Positions 24,789-33,516 of a stretch of 47,789 bases of DNA are shown here, in pieces. Both the position numbers and the translations under genes were made by a program. Below the pieces are notes generated by a model. That model searched no databases. It worked only from the letters and a program-made list of their open reading frames with translations, and was not told the origin of the DNA. Each line of letters begins with the position of its first letter. Positions within the stretch are counted from its first letter, which is position 1. This DNA is from Pyrinomonadaceae bacterium (GTDB taxonomy: Bacteria; Acidobacteriota; Blastocatellia; Pyrinomonadales; Pyrinomonadaceae), in contig JAICGZ010000010.1 of assembly GCA_025922875.1 (NCBI GenBank), positions 1 through 47,789 on the forward strand, read 5' to 3'.

Positions 24789-26245
24789 TTCGACGTCCTG
24801 CGCTTGCCAGGTTTGAATTCTATCGTTATCGCCGCGACTGCGTGCGCCGGCAAACTCGTTTTCAGAAGTACGGAGCCTTCATGAAAACTAATCGATTGTT
24901 TCTGATCAACCAGCCTTGACGCTTCTTCCAAACACTCGACATGTTTACTACTCAAATACTCCGGTTGCCCCATCTCCAGCCATAGTCGTTTCGGGTTGGC
25001 GTGTTCTTCGTCAATGCGCTGTATCTTTGCAGCAAGCGGTTCGCGTGCATTATCCAAACGAACTTCCACCTGCTCGGCTTCAATCGAGTGTCCGGGCGTC
25101 GTGTGATTTGTCAACAGCACCGTCACACTCGATTCTTGCTGAATCACGTTGCAGTCAACCGTTTCATGCAAGCCGTCGACGAGCGATTGCCTGTCGCCAA
25201 GATTATGAAGCAATTCAAACGCGCGATAGCTTGGCTTCGGAATGCCGTGCAGGGTGAGCAGACCGAATCCACCATGAAAAGGCACTGACGAAAAATAATC
25301 TTCTTCGAAGATGTCTGAGAAGGTCCAGAAGCTGTAACCCTCCACCAGGCCGTTCGCTTCCATCACGGTCGAGGCGACAAAGGCTGCTGCGTAAGGCTCG
25401 TCGTGCAACGGATCTCGCGGATTCGACGAGGAGTTCCATTCGGTGTAGTAAACAGGCCGGTTGCGCGCGTGGTAGCGAGTGTTTTGCGCCACTTCTCGCA
25501 TGATCCCACGCTGGCTCTTGAACAGCTGCAGGTCGGTGTCTCCATCATCTTCGAAGCCATCGTTCGGATAGTAATGCGTGCTGATGAAATCCGCGGGCAC
25601 GTTGTTGCGTTCACAAAAGCCGACAAAGTCGTCAATCCACTCACTTCTCGCCGTGGCGGGCCCACCAACCTTCATCGAAGGCGAGATTTTCTTGATGGCT
25701 TCGGCGGTGTAACGATAGAGACGGAAGTATTCCCGTTGATTTCCATCCCAGAACATCTTCAGATTCGGCTCATTCCACACTTCAAAAAACCACTCGCTAA
25801 CCTCGTCCTCGCCGTAGCGTTCAACTAAGTGTGAAACAAGTCGATCGATCAGTGTGGCCCATTGCTTGTAGTTTTTCGGTGGTGTGATGTTCGCTTCGTA
25901 GCTGAAGACCGTCTTGTCGCCCGAAGCAAGTGCTCCCGGCATGAAGCTCAACTCGACAAACGGTCTCATTCCGATCGAAAGCAGAAAATCAAAAACCTGA
26001 TCGGAGTTGAAGAAGGAGTAAAGAAATCTGTCACGCTCGCGAACTAACGTGCGCATGTCGTCAGACAGTAGACCGTGAAAACGCACATGACGAAATCCCA
26101 GTTCTTCGTGAGCTCGTTTCAACTGCCGCTGCCAATCAGCACGCAGTGCTACGCGCGCGTGATCGCTGCCGGCTGTGTGTTCCCAGAAATGCGGGAGCGG
26201 AATAGTTGCTTCTGCCAGATCACAGAAGAAAGTGAGTTTACTCAC
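24785..26245 (-). CDS. GH39-like glycoside hydrolase (beta-xylosidase/iduronidase type)
   Basis: A 486-residue TIM-barrel hydrolase without signal peptide, starting at GTG 26245 that overlaps the preceding stop as GTGA. The acid/base is Glu159 in FEVWNEPN and the nucleophile is probably Glu269 in VYYTEWNSSS, both typical of clan GH-A and of GH39. RHVRFHG and a late SFWTFSDIFEE segment agree. Family members remove beta-xylosyl, alpha-L-iduronyl or related residues; substrate unknown. It is the third gene of a four-gene operon, followed by the glycoamylase. Because both hydrolases lack signals, they likely process an oligosaccharide inside the cell. Confidence 0.85.
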   Translation of the reverse strand: MSKLTFFCDLAEATIPLPHFWEHTAGSDHARVALRADWQRQLKRAHEELGFRHVRFHGLLSDDMRTLVRERDRFLYSFFNSDQVFDFLLSIGMRPFVELSFMPGALASGDKTVFSYEANITPPKNYKQWATLIDRLVSHLVERYGEDEVSEWFFEVWNEPNLKMFWDGNQREYFRLYRYTAEAIKKISPSMKVGGPATARSEWIDDFVGFCERNNVPADFISTHYYPNDGFEDDGDTDLQLFKSQRGIMREVAQNTRYHARNRPVYYTEWNSSSNPRDPLHDEPYAAAFVASTVMEANGLVEGYSFWTFSDIFEEDYFSSVPFHGGFGLLTLHGIPKPSYRAFELLHNLGDRQSLVDGLHETVDCNVIQQESSVTVLLTNHTTPGHSIEAEQVEVRLDNAREPLAAKIQRIDEEHANPKRLWLEMGQPEYLSSKHVECLEEASRLVDQKQSISFHEGSVLLKTSLPAHAVAAITIEFKPGKRRTSK

Positions 26246-26793
26246 AGCACCTGCCGCAATGCCCTCCGGCTGAATTCAGCGGTCACCCCATAGACGAGAT
26301 GAGACGCCAACGCGTAAACGTGAGTCGAAACCGGATACTCCGTTGGTCCCTTCGAGAGTCCGAGCAGCGGCACCGAGACTTCATCGGCGATCAGCCAAAA
26401 CGCTGCGCCAAACGGAAGACCTGCGCCTGTTGTCACCTGTGGCGAGACTTCTGCAAGTGCTCCATACAATCCACCGGTCACAGTCCCAAAGGTATAGTGA
26501 ACAGCGGCACCCGCGGGTTCTTTTTCACTTTCTCGCAGCTCATGCCCGAAGACTTTTTCGGAAATCACTTTGGCCGTTTCCACTGTGGCGTCGTCCTGGT
26601 CGTTTACGTCTTCAGTTTGATTGCCTTGTGAACCATAGCTTGGCTGCATGGACTGCGCACCGTGTGACTTCTCGGAGCCTTCTGCGAGGCGTGTCCAGGC
26701 CGCCTGAAACTGGTTCATGGTCCATGAAGCGATCAGTCCGCCGGCGAGTCCAGCGACCAGGCCTTTCCAGATGTTTTGGTCATGTTCATGCAT
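26242..26793 (-). CDS. DUF1440-like membrane protein
   Basis: A 183-residue protein resembling YagU/DUF1440 inner-membrane proteins. It has a first hydrophobic helix (KGLVAGLAGGLIASWTMNQFQ), a charged middle segment, and two later hydrophobic stretches (AAVHYTFGTVTGGLYGALAE and the YALASHLVYGVTAE end). The start ATG at 26793 lies within the SDR 3' end (8-nt overlap). Function of the family is not established, although YagU has been linked to acid survival in E. coli. Translational coupling to the SDR and to the GH39 gene puts it in one operon. Confidence 0.75.
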   Translation of the reverse strand: MHEHDQNIWKGLVAGLAGGLIASWTMNQFQAAWTRLAEGSEKSHGAQSMQPSYGSQGNQTEDVNDQDDATVETAKVISEKVFGHELRESEKEPAGAAVHYTFGTVTGGLYGALAEVSPQVTTGAGLPFGAAFWLIADEVSVPLLGLSKGPTEYPVSTHVYALASHLVYGVTAEFSRRALRQVL

Positions 26794-27817
26794 AATTCTT
26801 GTTCTCGTTGTTCCTTGCGAGCGAACGCCATCCCGCAAACGCTGCGAAGCCAAGTCCCGCGATCAGTGAACCGGCAATCACCGGATGCAGCTTCGCCTTT
26901 GTATAAACGCTCGATTCCGCCACATGACCGGGATAACCACCCCGCTCTTTACCGCCGTTTGAAGGTGAATACAAACTATCGCGCCGATTGTTCGATTGAG
27001 GCCGATCAGACTGCTGCGCGTCAAACATCGTCCCTTCTATCCACTTGTCTGTCAGCCGCGGCAGATGATGTCCGGCTTCGGCAAGCATTTTGCCGGCGCC
27101 GCCCACAAACACGTCACGCTCAGGATGTTCGGCACAGTGAAGGATCGCCTCAGCGACAGGCTCGGGCGCATAGACGGGCGGCGGGTTCTGCGGCTCGACG
27201 GGCATAAGGTTCTTCGCGTGATGGACGTACGGCGTGTCGATCGTGCTCGGTTTGATCAGTGTTACTGAAATCGGCGCGCCTTCTTCTGCGAGCTCGAGAC
27301 GAAGCGCGTCAGTGTAGCCTTTAACCGCATGCTTCGATGCGCAATACGTACCCTGGATCGGAATAGCGATGTCTGACAGGACGCTGCCGACGTTGATTAA
27401 CGCTCCGCCTTTGCTCCGCAGGTGAGCACAAGCAACCATAGATCCATGGACCATGCCCCAGTAGTTCGTATCAAACAGCCGGCGTTGATCCTCGAGTGAC
27501 TGGTCCAACATACGTCCATAGATCGATACGCCGGCGTTATTGACCCAGGTGTCAAAACCGCCGAAACGCCGGATGGCTTCATCGGCGATCTTATGCACGT
27601 CGTCAAAGTCGCCCACGTCGCCCGCAACGGGGACTGCTTGTTCGCCCCTCTCGTTGATTTCATCACAAACACGCTCCAGCGCGTCCGCATTTCTCGCATT
27701 TAGGACCAGCCGCGCGCCACGCTTCGCCGCCATGCGGGCGGTCACGAGTCCAATCCCCGACGAGGCGCCGGTGATCACAATCACCTGGTCCGATAGTTTC
27801 TTGAGTTTCACATTCAT
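26786..27817 (-). CDS. Short-chain dehydrogenase with C-terminal membrane helix
   Basis: A 343-residue SDR: NAD(P)-binding TGASSGIG at 16-23, NNAG at about 93-96, catalytic Ser145, Tyr158 and Lys162 (YCASK). After the ~250-residue catalytic domain comes a Ser/Asn/Gly-rich linker and a hydrophobic helix (PVIAGSLIAGLGFAAFAGW), so it is probably anchored to the inner membrane. AGGAG lies before the ATG. Similar enzymes reduce ketones or sugar-like compounds, but the substrate cannot be read. It leads the operon with the DUF1440-like protein, GH39 and glycoamylase genes. Confidence 0.88.
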   Translation of the reverse strand: MNVKLKKLSDQVIVITGASSGIGLVTARMAAKRGARLVLNARNADALERVCDEINERGEQAVPVAGDVGDFDDVHKIADEAIRRFGGFDTWVNNAGVSIYGRMLDQSLEDQRRLFDTNYWGMVHGSMVACAHLRSKGGALINVGSVLSDIAIPIQGTYCASKHAVKGYTDALRLELAEEGAPISVTLIKPSTIDTPYVHHAKNLMPVEPQNPPPVYAPEPVAEAILHCAEHPERDVFVGGAGKMLAEAGHHLPRLTDKWIEGTMFDAQQSDRPQSNNRRDSLYSPSNGGKERGGYPGHVAESSVYTKAKLHPVIAGSLIAGLGFAAFAGWRSLARNNENKNYA

Positions 27818-27934
27818 TCAAGATCTCCTGCGTTTGGAGCAACCTTGTGCAACTTCATTGCCACACACCACAAGCCCAATTAGTTTAACTTTTTGCTTTC
27901 GTGAGGACTTGTCGCTGTACTTGTCTAGTACGGC

Positions 27935-28111
27935 TCAGTGATTGGGTTTGTCATGCTGTCGCTTTAAAGGGTCGGCGGAATCGATCGCGTTGAGCTTCAT
28001 AAAAGCGCGCTGCTGAATATTCCGGGGAAGCCGTCTCACAAATTGTCGATAGAAAATTTGCTCGGTATCGCGGCAGCGAAATGACCGTATCCCACGCCGG
28101 ATGGTAAACAA
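27935..28111 (-). pseudogene. Truncated HigB-like toxin remnant
   Basis: A 59-codon minus-strand frame: IRSFRCRDTEQIFYRQFVRRLP then NIQQRAFMKLNAIDSADPL. These match the first half of HigB/RelE-type mRNA-interferase toxins, whose normal continuation (an L-R-x-P-P-G-N-R-L-type segment) is missing, ending instead in KRQHDKPNH. The start is only a TTG, with no ribosome binding site, and no HigA antitoxin follows. It therefore looks like a decayed toxin gene. Elsewhere in 27818-28301 I see only a repeat hairpin and no gene. Confidence 0.6.
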
Positions 28112-28209
28112 AGTGTTTACTGTCGGTCAATTTGTGCGCAGTATTGCCAGTAAGCTGCCTTAGCAGACCTACCACACTGTTCAGACTACGTATATTTAAC
28201 AGTAGGATT

Positions 28210-28285
28210 TCGCGCAAAGGCGCAAAAACGGCAAAGACGCAAAGAAGAGTCACGATCTCCTTTGCGTCTTTGCGTCTTTGCGCGA
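28210..28285. repeat. CGCAAAGACGCAAAG palindromic hairpin
   Basis: Left arm TCGCGCAAAGGCGCAAAA... to GACGCAAAG (28210-28244) and right arm CTTTGCGTCTTTGCGTCTTT to GCGCGA (28260-28285) are reverse complements with small mismatches. The repeat sits 16 nt beyond the stop of the cytochrome fusion gene and may terminate its operon. A related shorter form occurs at 39941-39970. Confidence 0.75.
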
Positions 28286-28301
28286 GAACTTTCCAGTCGA
28301 T

Positions 28302-29912
28302 TCAATCAACCGCCACCCACTCCGAACTCGCGGGGAAGAGTTTCTTTTCAGGATCGATCGTGACGACGTACGCGCCGAGAACGCCGATGCGACGATTCGG
28401 ACCGAAGGTGATCCTGGGCATCAGCCCTGTGTCGTATTCATAAAGACCTTCGAGAGTTGTAATCAGTCGCTCGCGGCTGAGGTCCTTGCCGCACAGTTCG
28501 AGCGCATGGACCAGTATTCGGGCGGCGGCAATAGCTGACGCCTGCGCCGCCGCATGCGTTGAGTCAATCTTGTTTCTTTGCAGTAAGGCGCTGTATTCAG
28601 CAGCGCCGGCTGCGGAAACATCGGCCGGCACTGTCGGAAACGCCAGAAAGACCTTGTCTTTCATTTTTACTGTAACCGTTTCGGAGATATTTCTTCCGAC
28701 CAGCGAACCCAGCATGTACAACGAGGGCGTCCAACCAACCGTCTCAGCCTCCCTCAAAACTGCTGCTGCTTCAATACCGGAACCAAGAAAAAAGATCGTA
28801 TCGAATCCCTTCTGGTGAGACTCATTCACAAACTCAGTGGCGCTGAATCGATCACTCGCATAATAGATCGACGTTACGGAACTCCAGCGAAACTTCTTCA
28901 CTTGCGCTTCAATGGTCGCAGCGATACTTCGATTGAACTCGAGGTCGGGCGAAACGATCGCCACCCGCGACTTTGAAGCGTCAGCTTTCTTCGCGGCAAA
29001 AGTGGCCAGTGCGCGTCCCTGTTCTTTCAGACCCGAAAGCAAATAGAAAATGTAGCGATTAAGCGGCAAGTCTCTTTGCGGGAGCAAAGTGGAAGGACCG
29101 ACGAATGGAACTTCTTTTTCCTGAGTTAATGCAGCGGCTCCATCTTCAGCGCCTGCGGTGAGACCGCTGACAATCGCAAACACCTGATCGTCCTCTATCA
29201 GATGTTTCATGTTTGGAACTGTCGCTTTCGAATCGCCATACATGAGGCGCAGTTCGATCTTGCGGTTATAGATACCACCGCGACTATTGATCTCGGCAAA
29301 ATAAGCCTGCAACACATCGCCCATCGACTGGGCCAGCCCACTCAACGCAGCTTTTTCCGGAAGAACCGTGCCGAGCACAATGCTGGTATCGGTTACACCT
29401 GGATCAGTGTCTGTCTCGATCCGTTTCAGATAAGCGATCAGGTTCGCCATGTCCTCCTGCGGCATGCGGTAGGTCGGCATAGCGACAGCCAACTTGTTGC
29501 CCGCAGGATCAAATCCGGCTGTCATCAAACGCACGAAAGAAGCCTCTGTGAAAGGCGGGTGCTTGCGTCCGCCTTCGTCTGTGTGGCCGTAAGGCTTGGT
29601 CAGGAAGGACCAGCTCATATTACCGGCAGTAACGCCGCCCTCAGTTCTTCCTTCACCCCTGTTCCCGTGACAACCAGCGCACGTGAGAGTCGAAGCAGGT
29701 ACATCCACCTCGCCCATCATGGCGGTAATTTCCTGACCGGAAGCGCTCTCGCCTCGGAGATAGAAAGCCTTGCCACGCTTTTCCTGGAGCGTGAGTTCGC
29801 GACGTTGTGAACTCTGAACGGCGGCGGTCTGTGACTGAACTGTTGATGGTCCACTCCATACCAGACAGCCGGCGATCGCGATGAGACTTACTATTATTAA
29901 TCTCGTGATCAT
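28302..29912 (-). CDS. Cytochrome c fused to a periplasmic amino-acid-type binding domain
   Basis: A 536-residue exported protein (signal MITRLIIVSLIAIAG; a lipobox reading AGC at 14-16 is possible). Residues about 45-165 form a cytochrome c domain with CAGCH (Cys78, Cys81, His82) and Met145 or Met150 as probable sixth ligand. From 175 on it is a type 1 periplasmic binding protein like leucine/branched-chain amino-acid receptors (IVLGTVLPEKAALSGLAQSM, GGIYNRKIELRLMYGDS, ... AIVSGLTAGAEDG). The fusion suggests ligand recognition linked to electron transfer in the periplasm. It is the last gene of a four-gene operon beginning at 33312, with SCO chaperones and a propeller protein. No ABC permease is nearby. 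Confidence 0.85.
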   Translation of the reverse strand: MITRLIIVSLIAIAGCLVWSGPSTVQSQTAAVQSSQRRELTLQEKRGKAFYLRGESASGQEITAMMGEVDVPASTLTCAGCHGNRGEGRTEGGVTAGNMSWSFLTKPYGHTDEGGRKHPPFTEASFVRLMTAGFDPAGNKLAVAMPTYRMPQEDMANLIAYLKRIETDTDPGVTDTSIVLGTVLPEKAALSGLAQSMGDVLQAYFAEINSRGGIYNRKIELRLMYGDSKATVPNMKHLIEDDQVFAIVSGLTAGAEDGAAALTQEKEVPFVGPSTLLPQRDLPLNRYIFYLLSGLKEQGRALATFAAKKADASKSRVAIVSPDLEFNRSIAATIEAQVKKFRWSSVTSIYYASDRFSATEFVNESHQKGFDTIFFLGSGIEAAAVLREAETVGWTPSLYMLGSLVGRNISETVTVKMKDKVFLAFPTVPADVSAAGAAEYSALLQRNKIDSTHAAAQASAIAAARILVHALELCGKDLSRERLITTLEGLYEYDTGLMPRITFGPNRRIGVLGAYVVTIDPEKKLFPASSEWVAVD

Positions 29913-29958
29913 GGTAGCGATGACCTCCCGTCAAGCCGCCGCACTCCAGAGAGACGCA

Positions 29959-30573
29959 CTAGCGATCGTTTATTACGTCTTCGAGGATCTTTATTAACTC
30001 ATCAGCCTTTGCCAGGCCAAACGCTTTCTTCCAGAGTCCTTTAGGCTCATTGCCGATGATGAATATGCTCGTGTGCTCGCCTTTGGCTTCCACGTACTGG
30101 CCCAGCTTGTAAAGCGCCCAGTCAACGTTCTCTTTTTTACCGGTCAGAAACAGCCATCCTGGTCGAGCATGAAACCGGCGGCCATAATCTTTGAGTCGTG
30201 TCGGTGTATCTGTTTCCGGATCGACACTGATCGAAACGAGGAAAGCTTCTTTGCCTAACCGGTCGCCCAGTGCATCCTGCATTTTCTCGAAATTACGATT
30301 CATCGGCGGACAGATGCTCGTGCAGGTGGTGAAGAAGGTGTTGATAACGACGACTTTGTTTTTGAGCACGTCAGTGTAGAACCGCAGCTTCTGACCATCC
30401 TGATCGATCAGTTCCACGTCTGAAAAGTACCTCTCAGCAGGTGAACGCGTTGGACCATCATCAACTTTTGGCAACGAGGAAGGCTCGGTTGGTTTCGCCT
30501 TCTGCCCAGCCGATTGACCCAAAACCGTCACCGTCGAGAACACGATTAGTAGAATGGCGAGGTGCAACTTCAT
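29959..30573 (-). CDS. SCO1/SenC-family copper chaperone
   Basis: A 204-residue exported thioredoxin-fold protein with GAGGAGG before the ATG at 30573, which overlaps the previous stop (ATGA). The signal peptide is MKLHLAILLIVFSTVTVLG. Copper ligands are Cys84 and Cys88 (TTCTSICPP) and His167 (GEHTSIF). SCO proteins assemble copper centres of respiratory oxidases, or act as thiol-disulfide oxidoreductases. No cytochrome c oxidase is in the window, so the neighbouring multicopper oxidase is a plausible client. It forms an operon with a second, larger SCO gene. Confidence 0.92.
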   Translation of the reverse strand: MKLHLAILLIVFSTVTVLGQSAGQKAKPTEPSSLPKVDDGPTRSPAERYFSDVELIDQDGQKLRFYTDVLKNKVVVINTFFTTCTSICPPMNRNFEKMQDALGDRLGKEAFLVSISVDPETDTPTRLKDYGRRFHARPGWLFLTGKKENVDWALYKLGQYVEAKGEHTSIFIIGNEPKGLWKKAFGLAKADELIKILEDVINDR

Positions 30574-31382
30574 GGCTTGACCTCCTCGGCCGCGGATGAC
30601 TCTTCGACTCTTCCTGCTATCACGTTCTGAATCACACCGACAATTTGAGTTATCTTTGCGAGACCATAAGTACGTGTCCACACGCCCCTGGCATCATTGC
30701 CGATGATCATCGCCGGCGTGTGATCTTCTCGTTTTGACACCGCCGCGCCGAGCGCGTTCAACAACTTATCCATCTCCTGTTTTTCGCCCGTCACGAAGGT
30801 CCAACCTGGGCCGGCTTTGAACTTGGCGCCCCAGGCTTTCAAACGCTCCGGTGTGTCTGTCACTGGATCGACGCTGATGGAGATGAGGTGGACGTCTTTG
30901 CCCACCTTCTCGCCCATCTCTTTTTGCAGTCGTGCAAAGGTTGCGGCAAGCGGCGGGCAAATCGTGGTGCAGTTCGTAAAAATGAAGTTGATCGCTACCG
31001 TCTTGTCTTTGATGAGATCGCGGTAGAAGTGAAGTTCGTTGCCGTGCTGATCCAACACCTCGACGTCCGGGATCACCATCTTGTTGCGAGCAGTGGGTGG
31101 AGTTGCAACCTTCGGCCCAGTTGGTTCGGTGCGATTATCGGGCGAAAGCGTGCTCTCCGTTTTTGCGGGCCGGAGATCCATCTTACATTTCGGGCACCTG
31201 CCGGGTTTTGCCGATGTAACATCGGGATGCATCGGACAAACGTAAGTTGGCGCCTCTTTTTTGGCGGCCTTTTTCGCGTGAGAAGCCGGCGGTACTACAC
31301 TCGATTGCGCCTGGACTTCAAATCCGACTGTCATGATCACGGCTAGTATGAGAGCTTTGGAAAGATTTGGTTGTGTATACAT
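30570..31382 (-). CDS. SCO-family protein with N-terminal heavy-metal-binding domain
   Basis: A 270-residue exported protein (signal LSKALILAVIMTVGFEVQAQ). Residues 47-70 read YVCPMHPDVTSAKPGRCPKC followed by KMDL, a heavy-metal-binding domain often fused to copper or zinc proteins. The SCO domain follows with Cys138 and Cys142 (TNCTTICPP) and His221 (REDHTPA). The extra domain could bind copper before delivery. It begins 1 nt before the propeller gene stop and overlaps the smaller SCO gene by four bases, so the two act in one transcript. Confidence 0.9.
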   Translation of the reverse strand: MYTQPNLSKALILAVIMTVGFEVQAQSSVVPPASHAKKAAKKEAPTYVCPMHPDVTSAKPGRCPKCKMDLRPAKTESTLSPDNRTEPTGPKVATPPTARNKMVIPDVEVLDQHGNELHFYRDLIKDKTVAINFIFTNCTTICPPLAATFARLQKEMGEKVGKDVHLISISVDPVTDTPERLKAWGAKFKAGPGWTFVTGEKQEMDKLLNALGAAVSKREDHTPAMIIGNDARGVWTRTYGLAKITQIVGVIQNVIAGRVEESSAAEEVKP

Positions 31383-31383
31383 T

Positions 31384-33312
31384 TTATTTCACCTCAGATG
31401 AGTTTGCTTCTTCTTGGTCGGTTGCGTGTAGCATCAGGTAAGGCAGGTCTATGAAACGCACGCCCATCGATGACGATTCAACAAACAGCATGTAGAGGCC
31501 CGTTTGCGGTACGTTGATCTTGAGTTCGTAGACTCCGTCACCGACTGACTGCGCAATGTCCCGGCGTTGCCAAATACCCGGACTCAGGAACGTCAATACA
31601 CGCACATCTTTTAAGTCTGACTTAGGATTCCCCGTTGCAGTGTCGACGAGCTTGAAACGGAAGGTGAAATCCCGGCGAACTGCTAACGTCCTCTCCTTCA
31701 CCTGATGCTCGATGCTAAGAGCGATCGGTTGTTTCTCTTTGAGTGCAGGGTTCGCCTCAGCACCTATCTCAAAGCAATGTGAGACACGCGGAGAGTCATT
31801 TACGAAAGCGACATCGTAGCGGCCACTGGAGGGCAACTTGATCGTGGTGGAATAGATGCCCGGTTTGAGTTCCCGCAAGCTGCGATCGACGATGAGAACG
31901 GCGAGCGGCTCGCGACGATAATTCTGGAAGTTGCCCATCGGGGCCGCCATTCCCTCGCTGTAATAGTAAAGCACTTTATCAACCGGATTCGCCACGATAA
32001 CGGCGTTTCCTTCCGGCGCCAACACGATCGAATCCGCACGCACCGGAGCAGGACCGTTTCCAGGAGAGCCCTGGCCGCCCGGGAAGTCAGTGATGTCAAC
32101 CTCTTTACCGATGGTCCGAAGCCGCAGCATGTGCACGTTTTCCGTCTCGAGTGATCTCACGAAGGCAAACGTGTCACTGAACATAATTTGATCCGGGCTG
32201 CTGCCAACGTTTACTTCATGCAGCATGCGATTCGAGGCGGCGTCGAAGATGCTTACCAGGCTTTGTTTTGTGTTGAGTACGAATCCATGCCGGCCGGTTG
32301 GTGCGAATCGGATGGAACGCGCACCCGGCTTTGTTTTCATACGCGCCAGCACCTGATGGTTCTGCTGCTCGATAACCGTCACGGTACCGTCGACTTCGCT
32401 TGCGACGTACAGTGCTTTGCTCAAATCAGACTGGGCCATAGAGACAGGACCTGGACCAACTTTCACATCATTGATTTTTTCCAGTTTGCGAATGTCGATG
32501 ATCGAAACCGTTCCACCTTCACGATTCGAGACAAAGGCGAACCGGTTATCGTTGCTGATAACAATGTCGTGTTGACCGGCGCCGGTCGCAATCTTTGCAG
32601 CCACCTTCAAGTTGACCGGATCGATGATCGTCACCCCACCGTCCGTTTCATTGCCATCGTTTGTAACCCACACGTATTGCTGATCGGGCTGAATGGCGAT
32701 GCGAGCCGGCCTGGTTCCGACGTCGATGTAGTTGGTTACTTTCCAACTGCGCGTGTCGATTACCGCGACCTGGTTGACCAGCGGCAAGGTGACGAAGAGT
32801 TTTTCGCCGTCGCGAGTCAGAAGCCAATCTTCGCCAGGGCTCCTCATCATCACCAGAGTGAGCAGTTTGCTTCCGCCGTATCCCAACAACGGATCGATAA
32901 CGGAGATATCGGGGCTCTTGTTTAAGGCAAGCACGTAATAAGAATTCAGATCGACGTCCGGACGCGTGCGCAGGCTGCCGGTGAGATACGACTGAATTTT
33001 CTCGCGACACTGTGCGGGCTCGGTGGCTTTGTCGGCCGGGCGCAGGCTGATCCATGCTGAAAGACCCAGCCCTTTCACGGGAGTCCCGGTCGTCGTGTCT
33101 GTAACTTTGAACTTGACGCTGACGTCCTCTGCGGCCCTGATCGTGGTTGCCTTCGGGGCCAGAGGCTCGGCGGTGAATTCGATCGCAATGCCCTGCTCAA
33201 CTATTTTATGTGGTGGAGCGGGTGGCTTCGCTTCCTGAGCTTGCACCGCGACAGCGACGGCAAAAAGAAGCAGGCCGGCGAATAAAATGTTTCGGTGGGT
33301 GTGTAGTTTCAT
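31384..33312 (-). CDS. Exported YVTN-type beta-propeller protein with YtkA-like ends
   Basis: A 642-residue exported protein (signal MKLHTHRNILFAGLLLFAVAVAVQAQ) with GAGAGGAG upstream. After a YtkA/FixH-like immunoglobulin-type domain (IAIEFTAEPLA..., residues ~40-120) come about seven propeller blades (ISVIDPLLGYGG, VAVIDTRSWKVTNYIDVGTRPARIAI, GVTIIDPVNLKVAAKIATGAGQHDI, VSIIDIRKL... , VTVIEQQNHQVLA). The end has two further YtkA-like segments. Such propellers bind partner proteins or ligands in the periplasm. The 5' end is 205 nt from the multicopper oxidase stop, with a repeat between, so the two may belong to one transcript or be separately controlled. Confidence 0.85.
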   Translation of the reverse strand: MKLHTHRNILFAGLLLFAVAVAVQAQEAKPPAPPHKIVEQGIAIEFTAEPLAPKATTIRAAEDVSVKFKVTDTTTGTPVKGLGLSAWISLRPADKATEPAQCREKIQSYLTGSLRTRPDVDLNSYYVLALNKSPDISVIDPLLGYGGSKLLTLVMMRSPGEDWLLTRDGEKLFVTLPLVNQVAVIDTRSWKVTNYIDVGTRPARIAIQPDQQYVWVTNDGNETDGGVTIIDPVNLKVAAKIATGAGQHDIVISNDNRFAFVSNREGGTVSIIDIRKLEKINDVKVGPGPVSMAQSDLSKALYVASEVDGTVTVIEQQNHQVLARMKTKPGARSIRFAPTGRHGFVLNTKQSLVSIFDAASNRMLHEVNVGSSPDQIMFSDTFAFVRSLETENVHMLRLRTIGKEVDITDFPGGQGSPGNGPAPVRADSIVLAPEGNAVIVANPVDKVLYYYSEGMAAPMGNFQNYRREPLAVLIVDRSLRELKPGIYSTTIKLPSSGRYDVAFVNDSPRVSHCFEIGAEANPALKEKQPIALSIEHQVKERTLAVRRDFTFRFKLVDTATGNPKSDLKDVRVLTFLSPGIWQRRDIAQSVGDGVYELKINVPQTGLYMLFVESSSMGVRFIDLPYLMLHATDQEEANSSEVK

Positions 33313-33439
33313 GGTTGCACTCCTCTCGGTGATTGACCCGCCTAGTGCAACCTTTGTGCCCGCGCGAAATGTTGAGGAAGTGAGTGTTATCTCCTGAAAG
33401 ACTGGGGAAAATTACGGCGTGGTGCGAAAAATTTTTGGA

Positions 33440-33492
33440 CCACAAAAGCACAAAAAGCACATGTAACATGTGCTTTCTGTGCCTCGTTGTGG
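33440..33492. repeat. CACAAAG-family palindrome between oxidase and propeller genes
   Basis: CCACAAAAGCACAAAAAGCA with CATGT (33440-33464) pairs with ACATGTGCTTTCTGTGCCTC plus GTTGTGG (33466-33492) across almost no loop. The innermost 11 bp are perfect. It lies 24 nt beyond the multicopper oxidase stop codon at 33517 and may end or attenuate transcription into the propeller operon. Confidence 0.7.
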
Positions 33493-33516
33493 CCCGGTTT
33501 ATGGCCGGCCGCGGAG

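Noticed and set aside
27951-28253. A 100-codon minus-strand frame as a separate gene
   Set aside because: A different frame of the same stretch matches HigB toxins, whereas this one begins in the repeat and shows no family features.
32188-32925. A 245-codon plus-strand frame inside the propeller gene
   Set aside because: Antisense to clear propeller blades; no start signal or family match.
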